DNA from: Pannonibacter phragmitetus DSM 14782
Lineage (GTDB): Bacteria > Pseudomonadota > Alphaproteobacteria > Rhizobiales > Stappiaceae
NCBI RefSeq assembly: GCF_000382365.1
Contig: NZ_KB908225.1
Span: forward strand, 75,574-139,573
Reading direction: 5' to 3'
Length of the DNA: 64,000 bases
The first letter of the stretch is position 1. Every line of letters starts with the position of its first letter. The notes under the pieces are model-generated. The model was not told the DNA's origin. It saw nothing but the letters and a program-made list of their open reading frames with translations, and searched no databases. Positions 59,715 through 64,000 of this stretch are shown here, one piece after another. The position numbers and the translations under genes are program-made.

Positions 59715-60464
59715 TCAATATGCGCCGGACAGCAGCGTGCCGCCGCCGGGAACGCGGGTGTCGAGATCCAGCGCTTTCAGCATCTGCCATGTGGTGGCGA
59801 TGGCCGCCGTCAGCACCGGCTTGCCGGTGATGGCTTCCGCCATCGGCACGGCCGGCAGCGAGGGCATCTGCACGCAGGCGGACAGAACCACCGCGTCCAC
59901 GTCATCGGTCTTCATGCCTTTGACGATGCCCGGCAGGTTCATCGGGTCATGGGCGGCAACGGCCAGATTGTCCGGGATTTCCAGCGCCCGCCAGTCGCTC
60001 ACCTCGATGCCTTCATTGCGGATATAGGCAACGACCAGTTCCGTCAGCGGCTTCATGTAGGGCGCAACCAGCGCGATTTTCTTCGCGCCGATGGCCCGCA
60101 GGCCCTCAACCAGCGCCCCGGCAGAGGTGACAACCGGCGCGGCATTGCCGTTTTCGACCGTCACCCCATGCAGGCGGGTCTGGCTCTGGCAGTGATAGCC
60201 TAGCCCCATGGCCATGATCGCCACGAGGCAGGCATAACCCATCACGTCAACGCGGGCATCGGAAAGCTCCAGCGCGCACCGGTCGCTGTCCGCATCCATC
60301 GCCGCCAGCTCTTCCTTGGTCACATGCTTCATGCGCATGCGGGAGGAGTGAAAGGTGAACCGCTCCGGCGCAATCTGCTCACGCATGCGCAGCAGCGCCG
60401 GGATCTCCGTTTCCATCGTCACATTCGAGCTCGGGACGATCTGCCCGATACGGTAGGTCTTCAT
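59715..60464 (-). CDS. nicE: Maleate cis-trans isomerase
   Basis: 249 residues of the Asp/Glu racemase superfamily. The two catalytic cysteines are visible in DVMGYACLVA (Cys79) and VVLSACVQMP (Cys197), 118 residues apart as in NicE (Cys82/Cys200). PSSNVTMETEIPALL is the substrate-binding N-terminal loop. It converts maleate to fumarate, the exit of the nicotinate pathway. It is the first gene of the minus-strand nicE-D-X-F run and has an operator-like palindrome 37 bases upstream. Confidence 0.9.
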   Translation of the reverse strand: MKTYRIGQIVPSSNVTMETEIPALLRMREQIAPERFTFHSSRMRMKHVTKEELAAMDADSDRCALELSDARVDVMGYACLVAIMAMGLGYHCQSQTRLHGVTVENGNAAPVVTSAGALVEGLRAIGAKKIALVAPYMKPLTELVVAYIRNEGIEVSDWRALEIPDNLAVAAHDPMNLPGIVKGMKTDDVDAVVLSACVQMPSLPAVPMAEAITGKPVLTAAIATTWQMLKALDLDTRVPGGGTLLSGAY

Positions 60465-60500
60465 GCCTGTGGCTCCCTCCATTCGTTGGAAGCCACGTTA

Positions 60501-60518
60501 ATTATTCATTTGAATAAT
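60501..60518. promoter_or_regulatory. Operator-like palindrome of the nicEDXF promoter
   Basis: ATTATTC-ATTT-GAATAAT, perfect 7-base arms (8 if the inner A-T pair is counted), in an AT-rich stretch 37 bases before nicE. The same arms with a different centre (GCAT) occur at 62316-62333, so one regulator probably binds both. Confidence 0.7.
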
Positions 60519-60759
60519 AACAAGCCCATTTTTTCACCGTGCCGCCATATCGCGCTGCACCATCATTCAGCAGAGGTGAAAAAGTCAGAGGTGCACACGT
60601 AATCTGGTCACAGCGGCGGGGCCTCTCATTTCCCCTCCCCCTTGAGGGGAGGGGGTAGGGGTGGGGGTCTTCACGCAGGAGCGCTGCTTGACTGGCACTC
60701 GTCTCTACCCGGGGCACCTTCAATGAAAATATCAGGTTTCTTCAATCCCTTACCCCCAC

Positions 60760-61160
60760 CAGGGGCAGTGTTTAGATTGGAGGCAGTGAGGAGGATCGTG
60801 CCTTCGTTTTACCGCAGCGCCCCTCTCCCCCCTTGAGGGGGAGATGTCAGCGCAAGCTGACAGAGGGGGGTGGCGGCGGCGCAGCACAGCAGGAACTCTC
60901 GCATAAATGGACAGGCTGCACACCCCCCACTGCCCCCTGCCGGGGGCATCTCCCCCTCAAGGGCAGGGGAATCGCATATGAAATTTTTGGATTCCGATCT
61001 TTCGCCGCAAGGCGCCTCTGGATTCCAAAATTACCTTTCGCAAGGACTGAATGTTCGATCCTTGCGTAGGCGGATGGGATTTCCGCCATATGCGATAGCC
61101 CTGCCCTCAAGGGGGGAGAGGAACTGGAGCCTGACTGACAGTCCGTTGCAGACCCTGCCG
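60760..61160. repeat. RIME-like palindromic mosaic element, copy 7, interrupted
   Basis: TACCGCAGCGCCCCTCTCCC, the CTTGAGGGGGA arm, TGTCAGCGCAAGCTGACA and GCCCCCTGCCGGGGGC lead to a second arm that is split after CCCTCAAGGG by a 140-base insert. The element resumes at 61104 with CCCTCAAGGGGGGAGAGG and ends in the usual AACTGGAGCCTGACTGACAG. A separate CCCCCTTGAGGGGAGGGGG palindrome lies at about 60634-60656. Confidence 0.85.
60964..61103. mobile_element. MITE-like insertion inside a RIME element
   Basis: 140 bases with terminal inverted repeats CAGGGGAATCGCATATG and CATATGCGATAGCCCTG (15 of 17 pairs). Inside are two further inverted pairs: AATTTTTGGATTCC with GGATTCCAAAATT, and GCAAGGA with TCCTTGC. 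The host element repeats CCCTCAAGGG on both sides (60954-60963 and 61104-61113), as a target duplication of up to 10 bases would. The palindromic site leaves the exact ends ambiguous. It has no coding capacity. Confidence 0.65.
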
Positions 61161-61193
61161 CTCAAGAAAGGGAGGGACAGAAACCCCGCCCAA

Positions 61194-61937
61194 TCACAGC
61201 GGTGCGCGCAGCCCGGCGGAGAGGAAGCGGACAAGATGGTCGAGCATTTCGTCCTTGCCGAAGGCCGTGAGGTGGCCTTCCGTAAGGTCGCCAATGCGGC
61301 CCAAGTCGTTGAGCATGAAGAGATAGGCACCGACGAGGAAGGCCATGCGCACGCTGATGATATCCTTCGGCACATGCGGCAGGATGCGGGAAAGAACCGC
61401 GATGTAGCGCTTGACCGAGGCGTCATAGACCTCGCGGCGCAGGCGCAGCGCGTGCTCTTCCGGTTCGGCATGGAGCCGCGCCTGCATGGCGACAAAAGCG
61501 GCACCGTTCGGCCCGGAATATTTCATGTCCCACTGGGGCTTCAGATAGGCAAAGACCACATCCTCCACCGTGGGCGTTTCGGTGAATTCCAGCAGCCGGT
61601 CCAGATTGACATGCCGGTGCCCGGCCAGCACCCCGCCCCGGCGGCGGAAGCATTCGTCGAACAGATCCACCTTGGAGCCGAAGTAATAGCGGATCAGCCC
61701 CTGATTGACCCCGGCGCGGGCCGCGATATCGCGCAGGTTCGCGCCCTCAAAGCCCGCCTCGGCAAAGGCCAGCTCCGCATGGTCGAGGATCTGGTCCTTC
61801 AGATCCGGTGCCGCACCCGCCTGCTCACCCCGCGCCGGACGCCCCGGCCCGCGCGGCTTGGACCGCTTGCCAGAACCCGAAGTGGCGCCTGATTTCGCCT
61901 TCGCGTCTGCCGCAGGTGTCTTGCTGGTTTCCGCCAC
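61194..61937 (-). CDS. TetR-family regulator of the nic locus
   Basis: 247 residues. A basic, low-complexity N-terminal stretch (Lys/Ala/Gly/Pro-rich, residues 1-45) precedes the TetR helix-turn-helix (DQILDHAELAFAEAGFEGAN, LRDIAARAGVNQGLIRYYFG, SKVDLFDECF). The remainder is a helical ligand domain. The GTG at 61937 is chosen because GAGGAA lies six bases upstream. It sits between nicE and the MarR gene and may bind the ATTATTC-N4-GAATAAT palindromes. Confidence 0.82.
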   Translation of the reverse strand: MAETSKTPAADAKAKSGATSGSGKRSKPRGPGRPARGEQAGAAPDLKDQILDHAELAFAEAGFEGANLRDIAARAGVNQGLIRYYFGSKVDLFDECFRRRGGVLAGHRHVNLDRLLEFTETPTVEDVVFAYLKPQWDMKYSGPNGAAFVAMQARLHAEPEEHALRLRREVYDASVKRYIAVLSRILPHVPKDIISVRMAFLVGAYLFMLNDLGRIGDLTEGHLTAFGKDEMLDHLVRFLSAGLRAPL

Positions 61938-61978
61938 GCGGATTTCCTCATGTCTCGTGTCTGGCCCACTGGCGGGCA

Positions 61979-62182
61979 ATGTTTACAACGGTCTTCCAGT
62001 CAGGCTCCAACTCCTCTCCCCCCTTGAGGGGGAGATGCCCCCGGCAGGGGGCAGAGGGGGGGTAGCGGGCTATCCTTTCAAACGAAAGGTGATGCCGTGT
62101 TGAGGCGCAGCTACCCCCCTCTGTTTGCTGGCGCAGACATCTCCCCCTCAAGGGGGGAGAGGGGCGCTGCGGAGAAACGATG
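61979..62182. repeat. RIME-like palindromic mosaic element, copy 8
   Basis: Full-length copy in the 395-base gap before the TetR gene: ATGTTTACAACGGTCTTCCA boundary, CTCTCCCCCCTTGAGGGGGA arms, GCCCCCGGCAGGGGGC, TGTTTGCTGGCGCAGACA, and GGCGCTGCGGAGAAACGATG. A short CCTCCTCAAGGAG palindrome follows at about 62219-62231. Confidence 0.85.
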
Positions 62183-62315
62183 GCCCATTCCCCCTCCGCA
62201 CACCCAAAGCCACCATTGCCTCCTCAAGGAGAGAGTCAAACTGCTGCCCGACTGGCCACCCCGTGTAAAGACCACCCCAATCGGAGGGTAAAAGATTGCT
62301 GACTCATACACTCAT

Positions 62316-62333
62316 ATTATTCGCATGAATAAT
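62316..62333. promoter_or_regulatory. Second operator-like palindrome of the nic locus
   Basis: ATTATTC-GCAT-GAATAAT, the same arms as the site before nicE. It lies against the 3' end of the MarR gene and about 380 bases upstream of the TetR gene, so it may control a promoter reading into tetR. Confidence 0.65.
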
Positions 62334-62779
62334 TAAATCAGCCGTTTCAGCAAGGCAAGGAAGGTTGCCTGCTCTGCGGGCGAAAGCGGCGCCAGCGTTG
62401 CCTCGGTGATGGCGCGCATCTGCGGCACGAGTTCGTCCAGCAGATCGCGGCCGGCCTGCGTGGTGGAGAGCAGATGGCGGCGCTTGTCCTCGCCGTCCTT
62501 TTCCAGCCGGATCAGCCCGCGTGCGATCAGCCGCGTGACAACCCCCTTTGTCGTCGCAGCATCCATTCCCGCCAGCCGCCCCAGCGCGTTCTGCGACACC
62601 GGCCCGCGCACCTCGCGCAGGCGGAACAGGGTGGAAAACTGCGTCGGCGTCAGCCCGCCGGTCATCCGCTCCGTGAAAATCGAAATATGCCGCTGATAGG
62701 CAAGGCGCAGCAGGAATCCCGCCTGCTCGTCCAGCACATAGGCCTTCTCGCTGGCCCTGTCATGTCCGGATGCTGTCAT
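62333..62779 (-). CDS. nicR: MarR-family regulator (NicR-like)
   Basis: 148 residues. MarR winged helix: FLLRLAYQRHISIFTERMTG, LTPTQFSTLFRLREV, SQNALGRLAGMDAATTKGVV, RLIARGLIRLEKDGEDKRRH. In P. putida the MarR protein NicR represses nicAB and the nicCDEFTP operon in response to 6-hydroxynicotinate. The divergent position next to nicA supports the same role here. The gene name is by context and family; no effector residues can be checked. The ATG at 62779 is the likely start. Confidence 0.75.
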   Translation of the reverse strand: MTASGHDRASEKAYVLDEQAGFLLRLAYQRHISIFTERMTGGLTPTQFSTLFRLREVRGPVSQNALGRLAGMDAATTKGVVTRLIARGLIRLEKDGEDKRRHLLSTTQAGRDLLDELVPQMRAITEATLAPLSPAEQATFLALLKRLI

Positions 62780-63033
62780 CGGCCCGATGTCTCCCCCGCC
62801 GGTCCTTTTTGTTTGAATCTGCCTTATCACGAGTTCCGCAGCAAAGGTTGCAGTTTCGCATGAGCATCAGCCCGGATGCCGCTCCGCCCAAGGGCGCGGC
62901 GTGGGCAAAATTTCCGCCTGCACAGCATTTGCGCAGAAATAAGTATCATCCCGTAAAAATTCGTTTGCACACATACAAATTTTTTGCTCAACTCTCTTTA
63001 ACGCTCCCCCGAGAGAGCGATCCAGAGGGTACC
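62780..63033. promoter_or_regulatory. Divergent nicR-nicA intergenic region
   Basis: 254 bases, AT-rich from about 62935 to 63000 (AAATAAGTATCATCCCG, AAATTCGTTTGCACACATAC, AAATTTTTTGC). TTTGCACACATACAAA near 62965 has TTTG/CAAA ends and could be a MarR-type site, but the symmetry is weak. The ATTATTC-N4-GAATAAT palindrome is not present here. Confidence 0.4.
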
Positions 63034-63519
63034 ATGACCGACACGTTCTGCCTGACCGTGAACGGGGCACGCCATGTGCTGCCGCATCCGGAAGACCGCA
63101 CGCTTCTCGACATCCTGCGCAGCGAGCTGAAGCTGACGGGGGCGAAATATGGCTGCGGCATGGCCCAGTGCGGGGCTTGTACCGTGCTGGTGGACGGCAG
63201 GCCAGCCCGCGCCTGCGTGATGCGCGCCTCCCGCGCCGCAGATTGCGAAATCACCACGCTGGAAGGCCTCGCCGATGCGGATACCGGCGCCCTTTCCCCC
63301 GTGCAGCAGGGCTTTCTGGAGTGTGAGGGCGCGCAATGCGGCTATTGCCTCAATGGCATGGTGATGACCGCGACCGCCCTTCTGGCAGACAATCCTTGCC
63401 CCTCACGCGAGGAAATCCGCGCCGCCCTGCGGCATAACCTGTGCCGCTGCGGCACCCATCTGGAAATCATCGCCTCCGTCGAGCGCGCCGCCGAGCTCAT
63501 GCGCGGAGGCGCCTCATGA
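63034..63519 (+). CDS. nicA: Nicotinate dehydrogenase small subunit ([2Fe-2S])
   Basis: 161 residues with two [2Fe-2S] clusters: the plant-type set YGCGMAQCGACTVLV plus a later Cys in RPARAC, and the C-terminal set QCGYCLNGMV with HNLCRCGTH. This is the small subunit of molybdenum hydroxylases. With NicB it would hydroxylate nicotinate at C6. AGAGGGTACC lies before the ATG at 63034, and its stop overlaps the nicB start as ATGA. The specific name relies on the nic context and the unusual start of NicB. Confidence 0.88.
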   Translation: MTDTFCLTVNGARHVLPHPEDRTLLDILRSELKLTGAKYGCGMAQCGACTVLVDGRPARACVMRASRAADCEITTLEGLADADTGALSPVQQGFLECEGAQCGYCLNGMVMTATALLADNPCPSREEIRAALRHNLCRCGTHLEIIASVERAAELMRGGAS

Positions 63520-64000
63520 GCCCCGCCGCCCCTGCCCTCATCATCCACGAGGACCGGCCCAATGGCCGCGCCGTCTATCTGCATCTTGCGGCAGACGGCA
63601 GCGCCACCGGCTTCAACGGCCATGTGGATCTTGGCACCGGCATCGAGACGGCGCTGGCGCAAATCGTTGCCGAAGAGCTGGATCTGCCGCTCGGCGCCGT
63701 GCGCATGGTGCTGGGCGACACGGCGCTGACGCCGGATCAGGGGCCGACGATTGCCTCCGAAACCATTCAGGTGGCCGCCATCCCGCTGCGCCTTGCCGCC
63801 GCGCAGGCCCGTGCGGTTCTGGCTGCCGAGGCCGCCCGCCGCTTCAACGCTCCGGCGGAGGAACTGCGGCTTGAGGCCGGCCACGCGCATTGGCAGGGCA
63901 AGAGCCTCACCTATGCCCAGCTTCTGGAGGGCCTGAGCCTCGATCTGCCGCTGGATCGCAGCGTCCCGGTCAAGGCCCCGGCGGAGTACCGCATCGTCGG
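63516..64000 (+). CDS. nicB: Nicotinate dehydrogenase large subunit, N-terminal part (cut by window edge)
   Basis: The first 161 residues are visible and the frame is open at the right edge. It begins almost directly with the molybdopterin-domain segment FNGHVDLGTGIETALAQIVA, then VLGDTALTPDQGPTIASETI, without the usual N-terminal xanthine-dehydrogenase a/b hammerhead domain. This short start is characteristic of NicB, which continues into the cofactor domain and a C-terminal cytochrome c part; those lie beyond the window. It is coupled to nicA by a four-base overlap. Confidence 0.86.
   Translation, partial: MSPAAPALIIHEDRPNGRAVYLHLAADGSATGFNGHVDLGTGIETALAQIVAEELDLPLGAVRMVLGDTALTPDQGPTIASETIQVAAIPLRLAAAQARAVLAAEAARRFNAPAEELRLEAGHAHWQGKSLTYAQLLEGLSLDLPLDRSVPVKAPAEYRIV

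Noticed and set aside
57592-60027. A plus-strand open frame of 811 codons across the nic genes
   Set aside because: It runs antisense to nicX, nicD and nicE, whose active-site residues are all in place. Long open frames opposite real genes are expected in DNA this rich in GC.
60964-61103. The insert in the RIME copy considered as a small coding gene
   Set aside because: The open frame through it is only part of a chance frame over repeat DNA, and the whole segment is organised as inverted repeats.
4950-62182. The regularly built palindromic elements considered as CRISPR arrays
   Set aside because: They are dispersed single copies of about 200 bp, not short repeats with unique spacers, and no cas gene is present.

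Overview
The window is about 64 kb of GC-rich DNA from an alphaproteobacterium, most likely a member of the Rhizobiaceae/Rhizobiales. It belongs to a secondary replicon (plasmid or chromid). The main evidence is a complete repABC replication/partition operon on the minus strand (50978-54978), with a counter-transcribed RNA candidate between repB and repC. Eight copies of a long palindromic mosaic repeat of the kind known from rhizobia (RIME-like) and three copies of a second REP-type palindrome fit the same group. No tRNA, rRNA, CRISPR array or intact insertion sequence was seen.

Layout. 1-3047: end of a di-heme cytochrome c peroxidase, a small secreted His/Met-rich protein and a Tat-exported multicopper oxidase (copper/redox). 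3169-6105: an MsbA-type ABC exporter and a lone FhuC-type ATPase. 6500-8255: an orphan ParD-like antitoxin, a ribbon-helix-helix protein fused to a dead-looking MNT nucleotidyltransferase domain, and a metallophosphoesterase. 8763-14117: a tannase/feruloyl-esterase family protein, an AraC regulator, a DASS transporter and a chromate transporter. 14429-14873: an intact HicB antitoxin preceded by only the last codons of hicA. 15566-24500 (minus strand): a surface-polysaccharide cluster with three glycosyltransferases, a KpsM/KpsT-like ABC exporter, an FkbM methyltransferase and two tandem sulfotransferases that share an almost identical 3' half. 24813-31009: a two-partner secretion pair (TpsB/TpsA). 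31019-34720: a siderophore ABC importer. 34922-36454: a LysR-HTH/TrpD2 fusion. 36643-38014: a His-rich PadR regulator, a DUF2218 protein and a secreted protein behind a perfect 20-bp palindrome. 38781-40973: a chemoreceptor. 41419-44888: a nucleotide-sugar dehydrogenase, then a three-gene module followed by a decayed second copy of the dehydrogenase 3' end. 44896-45922: an RES/Xre toxin-antitoxin pair. 46591-50277: formaldehyde-dehydrogenase-type ADH and a FepA-like TonB-dependent receptor. 50755-54978: an orphan antitoxin and repCBA. 55174-64000: a nicotinate catabolism locus (nicF, nicX, nicD, nicE, a sodium:solute symporter with a small membrane partner, TetR and MarR regulators, nicA and the start of nicB).

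The nicotinate locus is the clearest pathway. NicA/NicB would hydroxylate nicotinate. NicX opens the 2,5-dihydroxypyridine ring, NicD deformylates N-formylmaleamate, NicF deamidates maleamate and NicE isomerises maleate to fumarate. The hydroxylase producing 2,5-dihydroxypyridine (NicC) is not in the window and may lie beyond its right edge. Iron acquisition is the second theme: ABC importer, TonB receptor, lone FhuC ATPase and PadR/DUF2218, with TGA-N9-TCA-like palindromes upstream of the importer and the receptor.

The most unusual material is structural: three antitoxin genes without partners (two abutting palindromic repeats), gene-end duplications, a small inverted-repeat element nested inside a RIME copy, and the half-homogenised sulfotransferase pair.
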